From Chaetorhynchus papuensis (lineage: Eukaryota > Chordata > Aves > Passeriformes > Rhipiduridae), in NCBI GenBank assembly GCA_013396525.1, contig VWYX01000664.1:252470-316469 (forward strand): a stretch of 64,000 bases of DNA, read 5' to 3'. This document shows, piece after piece, positions 13,615 through 26,259 of this stretch (the stretch's first letter is position 1; every line of letters begins with the position of its first letter). Under the pieces are notes generated by a model. That model was not told the DNA's origin. It was given only the letters and a program-made list of their open reading frames with translations, and did no database searches. The translations under genes were made by a program, and so were the position numbers.

Positions 13615-13755
13615 GATCACAAAATATTCTGAGCAGGAAGGGATCCATCAGGATCATCAAGTGCAACTCTTAGGTGAATAGTCTATACAGAGATCAAACC
13701 CACAACCTTGGTGCTCCTAGCACCATGCTCTAACCAGCAGAGCTTTCTCATGTGC
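13615..13755 (-). mobile_element. TguSINE1-type SINE (tRNA-Ile head, CR1-like tail)
   Basis: Read on the minus strand, the 5' part (about 13755-13680) resembles a tRNA-Ile. It has an A-box-like stretch ending in ggttagagc (antisense at 13722-13744), then tggtgctag in the anticodon-arm region, then a B box ggtttgatctc (antisense at 13690-13700) that differs from the GGTTCRANYCC consensus at a few positions. The 3' part (about 13680-13615) is a CR1-like tail containing gatcctgatggatcccttcc and agaatattttgtgatc. A tRNA-Ile head joined to a CR1 tail is the layout of TguSINE1, known from zebra finch and other passerines. Such SINEs are thought to be mobilised by CR1 reverse transcriptase. Several substitutions, including loss of the isoleucine anticodon region, show it is an old non-functional copy and not a tRNA gene. 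No clear target-site duplication was seen. Confidence 0.88.
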
Positions 13756-16740
13756 TGAAGTGTGGCTTACTAGCAAGCACATCAGGTGTCTGTGACAGAT
13801 AAATTGGTAACAAACACTAAATGTTCTGGAATACCACTTTCTTTCTTGAGTTAAACACCCAAGGCTAATTCAGAATAGCATTCCTGTACCTTTGTTTTCC
13901 ATGTGTAAAACAGAACTGTAACTCTCTTCACACAGCCGATATAAATACTAATGTCTTTGCTAAGAACTATGACATGCATTATGAAGAGAGTGGATTGGCC
14001 TTTAATTCTATATTCAGAGAAAGTATTAGATGACATTTAATAAATAAAGCATGGGAGACTGTGTAATAAATGCTGAAGAAAGGCACTATTGAACGGTTAC
14101 CATTCAGTAAGCACTACCCAATTGGTGCACTAAATGAGGCAGTGGACTCATGGGAAACATTTGATCTTGTAATTAAAGACTATCAGAAAGGCATATGCAG
14201 AAGGGATCTGAATAAAGGTTGCACTGGAAACATTAATTCTGGCATTTCCTAACTTCAGAGTGTTAGATTTTTCAAACTTGATTTATTTTTTAATGTCATT
14301 TTCAGGAGATATGTAATATATACAATATTTTCAGTCCTTTATACTAAACTGTGCTTCACTCACAGCTTCTGAGGGGAGGAATTTTATTGTCAAGGGCATC
14401 AGTGAATGGTAAAATATCTTTGAAATCACAAAGGAGAGTGACATACCCTAAGCAGACATACTGAACATTGTCAGAATAACAATAAGATGTAAGAGGGCTG
14501 AGGCCCATTCTATAAGTGCAGCTGTTATAAGAAAAGTTTCTTTCTGGTGAAAAGCCCCATTACTCAACAAATTTTAGGAGTAGGCACTGGAAAATGTATG
14601 AATGAGAATGACCTTGTTTTGACAGAGGAGAAAAGGCCTCATAGAATCTGAAAGACCTATTTCTAGATCACACCTCAGCATTGTTTCAATCCACTTCTGC
14701 CCTGGGGTAGCTCATCGTCATACACACTGCCGTTCTCTCTGCTACGGGGTTGGACTTTATCTTAAGTAAATGTGGAAAGGCTTGTAACTAAGGGCTCTGA
14801 TTACTAGCCAGGGAAAGCTTTGCTTAGGATTGCTGACATGGTTCCTCCAGGAGGTTCTCTGAAGGTGCCTGTCACAGTCTGAGGGCAACCTGAAGCTGGT
14901 TCAGCTTTACCCAGAGGTTCAGATCAGCTGCAGAGCTGACTTTAAAGGCTTCTGCTATGTATAACCTGGAAGAAGATTCCTAATGTGAATTATCACGTCA
15001 GTACTATTACTGAATCATGACATAAAAGCATCATTTAGGATTGTGTCCTATTGGTTTGACAGTTATGCTTTTCCATGTCCAGAAGTCAGGCCTTGACAGC
15101 AAGAACTCATCTCAAAATCTCGAAGTCAGATTTTGAACTTGTCAAAGGGTGCAGTGCATTCACTTCTCCTGGAACATTCACCAACCATGAAGGAATATCA
15201 TAGAATCACACATCACCATCCAAACATTTTACAGACAGCCCTGAATTGCAGTAGGCCGATGCTGTTTCAGTGCTGGAATCACACTATTTTGACAAAGAAA
15301 GGATAATTAGCTTCAGTGTAGCACTGTATTGATTTACTAATAGTACATCAGAGTTACTATCTTTGCTTAGGACTGTGTTGTATTATGTGGGCACACCAGT
15401 ATATTTAGCAGGGGTTTGTCTCCAGAATGGTTCCTTGCTTCATGCAAGCTGCTCAGACTGCTTTTGTCTGCAGTCAGAGGCACCTTCCATCACAAAAAGT
15501 TACTTAGCCAGCTGAAAATATGCCTTTAAGTAGTCATGATTAATTAAAGCAAATTTGTTTATAGAGCATAAGTCTCTCAGCTGTTACTGCTAAATTCTGG
15601 TTCAAATTTTACAAACCTGGATATTATGATGTGCAAAATTTTAGTGTTCATCACATTCTTCCCACGCCAGACATTTAGAACACCATGATATATATCTGCA
15701 AGATACAACTGGCACGGCATATTGCAGAGTTCATTATTATGTAAATGAACACATTTTTAGGTCAGCAAATCAACAGAGAGACTACAGTTGTTCTAGTCTC
15801 CTTGTGAATAATATTATTTATTTCTTCAAACTTCTACATTGAGAAATGAAAAGAAATACCTTAACATTACAAATTCACAAGTATTTTAAAAACTTCAGCA
15901 TTCTGTTCTATGCACAGCAAAGTTTGTGACTTTGTCAGTTTGCTTTCCTTAAAGCCAACTAAATGGCAGGAAATCTTGTCTGATCTTTCTAGTAAACATA
16001 GCTTCAGACATGGGGACAGTTTTATAGTGTAAATAACAGTCAGGTTAAATTGCCACTATAAAAACTTTCTACTCGTGATCAGTGATTTCTACTTTTCTAG
16101 AATGTATTTGCATTTTGACATTTCAAAAGCAGAATATATATTTTTTTGTTCTTGCTGCTCTTAAATATATAAAGAACCCGACCCAGTAGCTAAATCAAGA
16201 TAAAAGACATCAGTATTCTCTTTTCCCTGGGATGTATCAACCAACATTATGAATGCAGACAGTAAAAAGGCAATTTGGGACTCCGAGAGCAGGTTGCAAA
16301 AATAATTTACAGTTGTGTTCACTGTTGGCATTATACAAAATCACATCAAGGCTCTTCATTTGTTCAGGCTACATTCAGTATGGTATTAAAAACAAGTCTT
16401 TCCATTGGTATTTTTATAGTTTTTTGCAAATAGGATATTTTCTTCTAGAGGTCTAATGTGCCAATAGAGACATCTCTGCATAGATACCAATTAGTTCCTT
16501 ACATTGTAACGATAGACATTACAAATCAGACGCAGTGTGGAATGAAAGCAACTTATTATGGTATTTGTCAGGCACAGTTGCTTCTCCTTCCTCTTCAATT
16601 ATACACAGGAGCAGTTCTATCAATGCTCGTATAGTAAATATACTGCCAGTTTTAATTATTGAAAATCTAGGACAAACGCACTGACGTCTTACGTATTTTA
16701 CGCATTTTTTCTTTCTGGAACACTTTTCAACTGAGTGTTA
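13756..16740. other. Unique AT-rich DNA, no gene seen
   Basis: No coding or RNA gene was found. At about 15193-15205 a short tcatagaatcac stretch recalls the antisense CR1 3' terminus. The following sequence does not continue as CR1, so I leave it uncalled. The rest is unremarkable. Confidence 0.5.
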
Positions 16741-16835
16741 TCTCAAAGTGCTTTATGAGCTGTGAGTTAATCAGGAGGGCCACATGTAGCAGTTAATACT
16801 ATTGCCCCTTTCTATAAGCAGCCTGTACTTTAATA
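16741..16835 (+). mobile_element. MIR-like ancient SINE relic
   Basis: The phrase tctcaaagtgctttatgag followed by gttaatcagg and then attgccccttt matches the order of the MIR/L2-tail core (caaag.gctttaca, then ttaat, then the attatccccatttt region). The relic is diverged and short. I infer membership from memory of the family layout, without an alignment. Confidence 0.45.
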
Positions 16836-19078
16836 AATAATTTTTCCACCACCTCACACTGAATCAGTGGAAGAACCAGAAAATCCTCACAGATTTTCAT
16901 AATGACTCAGTTTGATGTGTACCAAGTAAAGCTACAGAAGTACTTGTTGGGATATAACTTCAAAATGTTATTACCTTTGGTTTATGTTGTGATTCTCCTC
17001 TGTTTAGACAAGTACTTTCCCTTTTTTCTGGATTCCCTAGTTTCTTCTTCCACTAGCCAGAGACTGCTGCCACTGAGATTTTTTTCACTGCTGCTGCACT
17101 GCTATGCAAACACTTTCCTATCCCTCAAAAACCAAAGGTCTCTCTGAGTCCTTGTCCTGTCCTTGGCACAAATCTGATTTCTATATTGTGAAATATGTAT
17201 ACGAACCTTCTTTTCTATACTGCTTATTTTCAAGCTCTGTAACTCTGTGACTCTGGGTTCCAAACAGGCAAGAAAACACTCAATCAGTGCAAGCATGAGC
17301 CATTTCACCAAGATTTCAAGTTTATCTTTTAAGACTTCAAAGTAGTTTGGATCAGTAAATAACTCTCCCCTCTGAAAGTGTTAAAAGAATTTCTTGATTA
17401 GTAAATTTTAATATTCCTCTTCCTTATGCCTTTGGAAGGTTAATACTCTTAAAAAGAGAAAAAAACCCAAACTTTAGCAATAGAGAAGTGTTTTAATCTG
17501 GACTCCAGAGTATCTCTAACCATCTGAATTTTCAGGTGCTTCTCTGAAGTGCCCTCAGATACTGTCTGGGTCACAGGCTGCCCGCTTGGGTTTGAGACCC
17601 TCAGCTCTTTTCTCGAGTGTAAAGCTCACAAATTATTTCCATATTACTCATGCACTGTCATGGCATGCTTTTGTTCTTCAAAGCAAGGCTTTTACAGTGT
17701 GGTAACAGAGCTAAGAACTCATTTCCTCTGAACTGCAAATCTGAAAAGCAGCTACGATGGCTTGTGGCACCTTGTCAAATACTGTAAATTGTTCCCACAG
17801 CACCATATTTCAAAACTGATGGCAGTGCAAACTTCTAGGTGGGTACGGTTGGAAGGTAACACCCACAGTGAGATTGTGGGGTATCAAATCTGCTCTCTGT
17901 CAAGGAGGTCAGAAAAAATTGGCTCACTTCAAGAGACAAAATATTTTTTCTGTCAGGTCTTCATAACCAGGCTAGATTCCAAATCCTATGTGTGTTATTT
18001 CCATCTTGTGTACTACTGACTGATGGTATGTGAGAATGGAAGAAACATGAAACAAACATTTGCCCTCCTATATTTGTATTGTCTTGACAAGGAAAGGAAA
18101 AGGAAGTTTTTGTCTCTATTAAACCTTATTGATGACTCTGACACCAAATCTGTGACATTCTTTTGTGAACTATTTCCAGAGTTTTGTGGATTTTATTGCC
18201 AAAAACCCCAGTAGTGCTTCAAGACAGATGGAATGTAACTATTAAAAAAGTCTTAGATTAAAAAAAAAAGTAAAAATGTTTTCTATTTAATCATGAAGTT
18301 ATGAAAACCTATATAATGACTTAATTTATTGCTGTACTAAAAGCATATGTATTAAATACTAATAGAAAATGTAGTATGCCTTCTATCAGAGTGTAAATGC
18401 ATATCAAACTACCAAGCTGGTAAAAGTAAATTGTCAAATTCCAAACATTCAGTTCATTGACTTGAGAAGTCAATCAAAGTGGCTGTAACCTCCTCCACTG
18501 GTACAGAAAATAAGCCATTATTTATAAAATTTATTTCAATTACAGATTCTATTTAAGGGGAGAAATTTGGAAAGACTTGACAAAAAGGTAAAAATTGTGT
18601 TTCCTCTTCTAGCCCATGAATAAAATCTGGGTATAAAAAGGGGAAGATGAACTAGTTTTAGAAAGATAAAGGATCTGGTGAAACAGTCTCTTTCGTACAT
18701 TAATAATAAGTGCTTTTTCTTCTTCTACTTAGAGACCTTTTGGTTTGGAAAGACTTGCATGAGGTTGGGCCTAAAGTAGCTTTGCTTATATTTAGAAGAA
18801 AATAAAAAATAAGCCCAAGATCTTGGTGGTTTTTCAATTTTCTTTCAAATGCAGCTTGCCATAATTTCTAAGACAATCATTGCATAACAAATAAAAATGT
18901 AGAATAATTTTCTAAAAAATGAATGTGATAATTAAGGACTTTAATGGCTATAGATTCAGCTTTCTAAATGATCTACATTATGCTTACTATGTCCTCCTGC
19001 GTCAGTAAAGNCAAAATTTGCCCATTCTTATTACTCTTTACTCTTGATTACCAAAAACTCATATAGAAAATAAGAAAT

Positions 19079-19090
19079 TATATATATATA
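19079..19090. repeat. Short TA microsatellite
   Basis: An uninterrupted ta-dinucleotide run within a very AT-rich neighbourhood. It is short and probably only weakly polymorphic. Confidence 0.7.
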
Positions 19091-19859
19091 AATATGTAAT
19101 AGAAAAAACTGGAATGCAACAGTAACAATAGAATTAAAAAAGTTTAAAGCAAATTATCTACTCACTGATTTGAATAATGATCAAAATAATGTAATTTTGA
19201 TCTCTTTGAATTAATTCGGTCTGCATAAAAAGCACAATAAAACAAAGAAAAGCATTGTTGTACAGATCACCTCAAGGACTTTTAACAGCTTATAGCATGT
19301 CAGCTTTGTAAGAAACTTAGCAAGTGAATTTTGAGCATGCCTTGAGTATCCAAGAGATTATTGGCCTGAGGCGATGAACCTCTTATAAGAACACAAGGGA
19401 TGGCAGCATTTCTTTTTTCTTCTCTGGCTGTATGGATCCCAAAAGATGGTTTAAGATAATTCTCCATTGTGCCTTTTCCTCTTTCTCCTTCCATAAAATG
19501 CAAGCCTAGTAGTAAGTGTGAAAAGGGTTTTTTTCACAGCAAACATGGCAAAATGAAACATCCCCAGCACACACAAAAGACTGGGCACATGAGGAAATTA
19601 AATTTGTCAGTGCATCCCACTGCCCATCAGTCTCACAATATGACTATTCATTTTCTAAGGTAAGTGCAGAGAATGTTTCAATGAATTAAAGAGCAAGACT
19701 TGAACCTGAATAATGTTTCAAGAGTGCAGATTAACCAAAGGCATCAGGGAATACTGTGTTTAAATTATGAATATATTCATATTTGCTCAAGCTAAGGCTC
19801 GTGAAAGATACCCTGGATGACAAGCCTAAAAATTAATTTCTATCATGCTATTTGATCTC

Positions 19860-20290
19860 AAGCCTGTCAGTTACAGAGAGGGTATAGGCAATTTCATTTC
19901 ACTACGTAGTACAACTCGAGTGTGTCCTATAACACTCTGAATACCGTCAGCATTATTTATAAAACCAGCCTATGCCCTTATTTAATGATTTGGCAGTCAT
20001 GCTAAACTACTGAACCTTTTAGTGAATGGTGTTAGCTGAATGTCAATACATACGTATGATTGCCTTTCATCTGCACAGAGAAATGGTAATTAGGATTTCC
20101 ATTGAATTTCTGACAGAAGCAAAGCTGAATTAAAGCCTATTTATAAATATTTTAATATCATAAAACAGCCTTAGAGCATTCGATTTGAGCAGCACTGTAA
20201 ATATGCCCTTCATTATGTAAAGGTTGGCTGCTTAATAACAATATGCAAATGTATTTGCAAGAGTACTTGCTTTTGTTTTTTCTCTTTGTT
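19860..20290. promoter_or_regulatory. Candidate conserved non-coding element
   Basis: This block has no repeat signature but is dense in developmental-factor motifs. It contains ggtaattagg (homeodomain type), atatgcaaatg (octamer/POU type, 20241-20251), ttataaatattttaat and several TAAT cores, without simple-sequence bias. Vertebrate gene deserts often contain enhancers with this texture. The call rests on composition only. Nothing in the sequence proves conservation, and the target gene is unknown. Confidence 0.3.
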
Positions 20291-23200
20291 TTTTAGGCAC
20301 AGTGTTTCCCCCACTGGGGAAAGTGTGCAGACAATCCTACTATCACTTTCATTGTTTATTTGTGTGTATAGAACTTATTTATAGTTTTCAGCTGAATCAA
20401 AAACTTACACTCCTGGCAGCTTTTTTCATTAAATCTTCTATTAAAACTTGACTTATGGGATGTCATGGGAATGTTCATTATTTAAAAGTCAATGTCTAGT
20501 GGCAGAACCAGAAATTCAGACACTTTTTAGCCAGTATGAATTGTTGCAACTCCACTGACTGCAGATGAGGATCTGTCCCATGAATCCAAATTCTAGCTCA
20601 TGCTAGAAATTCATCCATTTTGTCTGTTTCTAGATAAAGCTGATCATCTCGCTCCAAGGCTGACTTGTAGCAGCCATAATCAAATGACTATTTTGGAATC
20701 AGATTTTCTGGCTAAAATAGTCTGAAAACACCTAGCTTATTCAGGTGTTCTTTTTTTTAACAGGAATTCCATGAATGTTAGAATGACACGGAGACAGCAA
20801 AAATGAAATCAGAACTTGAAATAGTTTTAACACACAGATACAGGTGAGATCGCTAGTAAACTGACAGGGTGCAAGATGCAAAGCTGTCGTGACAAGCTGA
20901 GGAGACAGACCTCAACAAAATAATATTCCTGCTCACCTGTAGAATCCCAACAGAGTTAAAGCCTATGCCCTGCAATGAAATCAAGAACATTCTGATAATT
21001 TTACTGCTAGTAAGTTATCCAGCTTCAGGATTTTGCATGGAACTGTCTTCCTATTCAGAGAAATATTGTGTGTTCTGTGTCTTTCGTCTCTTTCTTTTAC
21101 AAGGTAATTTCATCCTTCATCATCAGCTTGTGGTAGATTTAAAAAAATTAAATTTCTGTTTTGGCCATTATCAATACAATCACTTTAACTCATCTTTCTG
21201 AATTTATGCAACACTGACACGAATTTACTATCTTTCTGCTTGTTCTGAAGCTTGTTGGATTAGCTGAAATCATACACAACAACTCATAGATCAATAAGCA
21301 ATTTGTTTAGAAGGCCAGACATCATTTTTGATCTAATTTTTGTGTGGCGGTCAAAATAAAACAAGCACAAAACATATGTGTATGCTCTGAAAAATAACCA
21401 CAGACAAGTGAATTTGCAAAAGTTTTTGAGCAAGAATCACTTCAAGGAATCAGAGAGGAGAAATGGAAATAACAGTCCAAAGTGAAGGCAATATAGAGAT
21501 ATTCCTTTTATCTCAATTTGATTTCCCAGCTTCAGTGTCCATCACTGAAGACAATTACAACTATAGAATGGTAACTCAAAAATATTTGGAACTGTTGAAC
21601 TAGAAGAACTCCACAAGGTACCAATTCAACATTAACTAATGTAGCAGCAAAACAATTTTACACCTCAATTTTCAGTTACCGATCATGTAGTGTCACTCTG
21701 TGTTACAGAAGAAAATCCTAGGTAGCTCAGTTCCTCTCTGGCAAGCATGCAGCTTTGCCAAGGAAAAGTGAGGCTTTTGCTTTTTGTCCTGGGAAGACAG
21801 GACATTGCAAACCCAGCACTTGGTAGAGTATTCTGTAGGATAGGTATAGTCTCACATATCAGTGCTGTTCAGATGGTGCATGATTTCTTGACTCAGTTAC
21901 TCCTATTTCAACTAGGCAGCTCTCTAGAAAAGTTGGCCTGCTTTATTAAAAACTTGGAGGTCACTGAAAGTTTGAAAATGGGCCTTAGCTGACATGTCTT
22001 CGGCAAAGAAAACAAAATGTTAAGCATTACTTAAATCAGCAGGTTTGTGCTTGTGAACACAAAACATCTTGCTTGTATAAACATCTGCAAAAAGAGCTGA
22101 AGTTACTCTGGTGCATATTAAGATAAACTGTTAAAACACAAATACAGAAATTGAGGTGGCTCTCTGTATTCTTCAACGAATGCTGATCTTTATTATGGAG
22201 CTAATTTTAATAGGCTGTCTAGAACCGGTCAGACATTCAAGGAAAAATAATATTGGGTGAAATACTTTAAGATTCCACTTACGCCTTCCAGGTATTTGCT
22301 TTCTGTCACATATGAATGACATTTCCCTTGGAAGAAATATCTGCTTTTTATTAAATCTGAAGGAAGGACACTGCTTACTGAATGGACAAGACTAAGACTG
22401 CCTTGGCCTGTCTGTGCTTACTTTAAGAAAACTGACAACATGGTGGATTTCCGAAAAGGATATTTACTTGGAATAAAATGCCATTTATCCAAAAGCCAAA
22501 AAGTGGAAAAACATTAGGAATTAAGCTGTTTTCATGCTATTAGAAAGACATAATTTTGATTTTTCCTAGGAAATTAGTATAATTGTAAATAGTACAAACT
22601 GTGTTAGTAGTATTAGTTAGTAGGATTAACTGAAGAACCAGTGATGTTTCAAAGCTATTTCTTTAGTTATGGTCAGGATAAGGCTTTGGTTTATATCTCC
22701 TGGGTGTCCCCACCTACTGAATTTTTATTTATAGCTCATTAAATGGCTTCCTGTCAGACTGAGGTAAACCAGACAATGTGCTCTAGCAGAATATCTACTG
22801 TGCTTCAGCTACTAATGGGTACTCAGGCTACCAGAAAAGTCTAGATACATCTAGTCTTAAATGGAACTGCTGGTAAGGGAATAGTGCTGGTAAGAGAAGA
22901 GGGGTCCAAGTCTTTAGCACTGTTCCAATATCCAGTCTTACAGTACGACACTATTTGCTAACATAGCTGTATCTAATTCTCTAAATGACATCTTCGCCAA
23001 ATGCTTGCTTAATGTTGATCAAATATACTCAAGACGTATTGAAAAAGAGTTTATGGTCTTGTCCATAGGAACAGCCTTTTCAGGGACTTTATTGAGAAAT
23101 ATGAAGATCTGGAAAAATCTTTAAAACTGTTGGCACTATTTTGGTGAGTTATTTTTTATTTTAGTTCTCACAAGCAGGCAACAGAGAGGAGAGAAAAATG

Positions 23201-25767
23201 CCTGCCATGAATCACTTTCTTTCCATGACCAGGTAGAAAGAAGAGTTCTGAGCACTATTGTCAATGGTATATATTAATTTGATGCTTCTGTGTACTCATA
23301 CCATTTGTCATGAAAGCCCATGCAGAAAAGCTAGGTTTTAACTATAAGTAGATTTTTCAAAGAACAGTGGCTGTGCTCTTGGAAGACAGAAAGTATCTTC
23401 CACTAAAATTCTGTAAGAAAATTTTCATGTCAAGACTAAATAGTGTCAAAAGACAAGATGTTAGTCCACTTTTATCCTGATGACAAGACTGCAGTGAGAA
23501 ATGAGCACATTAGATCATTCCTATGTGGATTTTTTATTTTCTCTGACTGAAGTTGAGAAGTAGACACATGACATTATTAGATGTGGGTCATTAAAGAGAG
23601 CTAATGACCACCCGTAGCAAAGGCTACCTGTAGGAAAGGCTAGTGATGGGATACCACACCTCAACATCAGGCTAAGTGCAATGCAAAGCTTGTCTCTACC
23701 TATGCTACTCTCAGAACGTACATAATTACTAATGCATCGTCACAGCTACTAAAGCTTGTTCCAAATAAAGCTCAATTGTCTTTTTGAACCTACATAACAC
23801 AATTTTTTCAACCTTAGCCGAGTACTGTAAAGGTATTGTTAAGGCAACCTATGATCTCAGAATTTATAACAATGTAAAAATCCATATGCACACATCAGCT
23901 TTTAACTTTGAAAATTGAGGTTTTGTTGCACTCTTTTAAATTAATTTAGGAGTTAGTTTTCTTTAATTGTATTATTATAACTCCTTTCCCTTCACAAGAT
24001 AAATTTGTAATTTAAAATTGGAATCTTCATACCAGTTAATAAGACCCGGAGTAGAGAATACAATATTAAGAATACTATTCTCTATTGATTGCATTGAAAT
24101 TCTGTTAATGACAGAATTTTTAAAATACTCTAGATATTGTACAGACCAGGATGCCTGGCAATTGCCTTCATCTAGTAATAAAGACATGAGAAACTTGCAA
24201 AACATATCAAACAAGCGGGATAGGTGAGTATGTTGGGCAGAGAAGTTGAGTAGTAATGGTTAAAAACAAGTAGGAAGTATACAGTCTTTAAATATTCAGC
24301 TGTAGCAGTAGCAACAACTTTTTTATGAGTTCCAGAAGACGTCTCAGCACAGGAGCTTAAATTTCCTGAACTGAGTCATAAGATGCCAACCCAAATTGTC
24401 TCAAGAGAAGTATTTTACACATTGCAGTGACACAGTATAGAGAAGGTAGTGGACTATATGATCTGAGAACTGTTTACTGTTTCTGAACCTTAGAAAACAT
24501 CTGGTCTCCCTTTTCACTCAGGGGGAATTTAAATTCCAAGAAAAAAAGTTAGAAGTTACAAGTACGTGAAAGTCTTAATTGGTGGCTGACTCAAAAAGTA
24601 GAGAAGATGTAGATTAAACAGAGTGATTCAGACAAGAGAAGTCCTTAATATGACTGGTCTAGAGACACACAATTCCTGAAGTAATAAGAAGTAATAAATA
24701 AATAATAATAAAAAAATTATCAAGGACCAATCTATCTTGCCTGCCTTTTTGGTGATAAAGAGGGAGAAAACAGTGCAATCACAAGTTGGGTCATCTCTGA
24801 AAAAGATCTCACCCGACCACCTCTTGTTTTCTTTTCCTGAGTGCTAGACTTGCATCAGAGAGCTTAAGTTTTGTCTGTATGAACTTGTGAAACTCAGAAG
24901 TGTCCTCTAAGATATGTATCACCTGTAAATATTGGTTTGTGTTCGTGTCAGAGAAAAAGGGAGAGGGGTAGTGGTATTTTATTTTTTTTTTTTGTAATCA
25001 AAAGATATAATAGCTTATGACAAGGTCTATTATCCCCTTGAAGGAAAAGGAAACAAGGAAATGCCTTTATGCTGCAACAAAAGCTAAATCACTTCAACTG
25101 TCAGCCTCCATTAAGACACACCGAACAGGGACAGTGATTGCTAAGCCAATTTGTCCATCAGTTTTTGAAAAGCGCTAGCAAATATAAATAAAGAAATAGA
25201 GATGAATGTGTTTCTATAGGCATTATTATGGTTGATTTCTGTGGACATAAGCCACCCCTGCTGATAATTTTCATGTCATTTAGGAGATCAGTGCTAGGAG
25301 CAAAATGCAGCTCTGCCTCAGGATGCTGAGACACAAAAAGTAGTGTTTCTTTTTATGCTAATAAGGTTTGAAGAGTGTCCCTTCATCCCTGGAGGTTTAT
25401 CTTTCAAAGGACAACATTGGTCACTTTCCTGAAACAGTGTTTAGGTTTGGTTTATGCATTGTCTATCATCTCTAAGTTAGGCAACCTGTATTAATACAAT
25501 TTCAAATATTGTTTATCTTACTGTATCCTGAAAGTTCTCAATACAATTCAAAGTCTGTTTCCATATGGTACTGAAGCAGTTTGCCTGCTTATGGAAGAAG
25601 GTGGAAGCCAGCTAGTAGGCAGAATCACCTGAGCTGATGATTTGCCAGCAGGTTCTCAGCAAACCCATCCCATTGAGAAATGCAGCCAGGAGAATATATT
25701 CCATATCCAAACTTCACAGATTGGCTGTTTGTCAGCCTGACAATTCATAAGGCTATATGGCAGTGTG

Positions 25768-26259
25768 TGTTAGGTTTGGCTAGGGCAGAGCTAATTTTCT
25801 TCAGGGTGACTGGTATGGGGCTGTGTTTTGGATTTGTGCTGAAAACAGTGTTGGTAATACAGAGATGTGTTTGTCACTGCCTGAGCAGAGCTCACAAAGA
25901 GCCAAGGCCTTTTCTGCTTTCTGTACTGTCACACTGGCAAGGAAGCTGGAGGGATGAAGGAGAAAGTGGGGGATGTTCAGAGTGATGGTGTTTGTCTTCC
26001 CAAGTAACCACTCCGTGTGATGGAGCCCTGCTTTCCTGGGGATGGCTGAACACCGGCCTGCCCATGGGAAACACTGAATTAATTCCTTTATTTGCTTGGC
26101 TTGAGTGCATGGCTCTTGCTTGCCCTATTAAACTGTTTTTATCTTAACCAATGTTTTCCAGCTTTTACTCTTCCAATTTTCTCCCCCATCCCTCTAGTGG
26201 GGAACTGAGCAAGCAGTTGTGTGGTGCTTGGCTGCTGGCTGGGGTTGAACCATGACGCA
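25768..26259 (+). mobile_element. Solo LTR, avian ERVL-type, TATA region deleted
   Basis: The stretch begins tgttaggtttggctagggc and ends near ggttgaaccatgacgca, the two ends expected of a widespread avian endogenous retroviral LTR. Inside, the order of landmarks (cagagctaattttcttca, ggatttgtgctgaaaacag, aaggccttttctgct, ctggggatggctgaacac, gcccatgggaa) matches the second LTR of this window read on its minus strand. This copy is about 97 bp shorter (492 against 589 bp). The missing part, around 25950-25965, is the block that holds the TATA box in the other copy. A variant polyadenylation signal, ATTAAA, is at 26127-26132. No gag, pol or env sequence flanks it, so it is a solo LTR left by recombination between the two LTRs of a provirus. 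A 5-bp target-site duplication could not be confirmed. The family assignment is from recognition, not from a search. Confidence 0.85.

Larger units (their letters stand above)
16836..25767. other. Unique AT-rich DNA, no gene seen
   Basis: No gene or clear transposon was found. The stretch contains a TA repeat at 19079-19090, one undetermined base (n) at 19011, a conserved-element-like block at about 19860-20290, and a 12-base T run at 24982-24993. Open frames here are all 91 codons or shorter and unremarkable. Confidence 0.5.

Noticed and set aside
15190..15240. Possible antisense CR1 3' end (tcatagaatcac)
   Set aside because: Only about 12 bases match the CR1 terminus and the sequence that follows does not continue as CR1.
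19011..19011. Undetermined base n
   Set aside because: A single ambiguous base call with no structural meaning.
25680..26110. Open frames on both strands at the first LTR
   Set aside because: These are LTR sequence read in chance frames; no gag, pol or env similarity.
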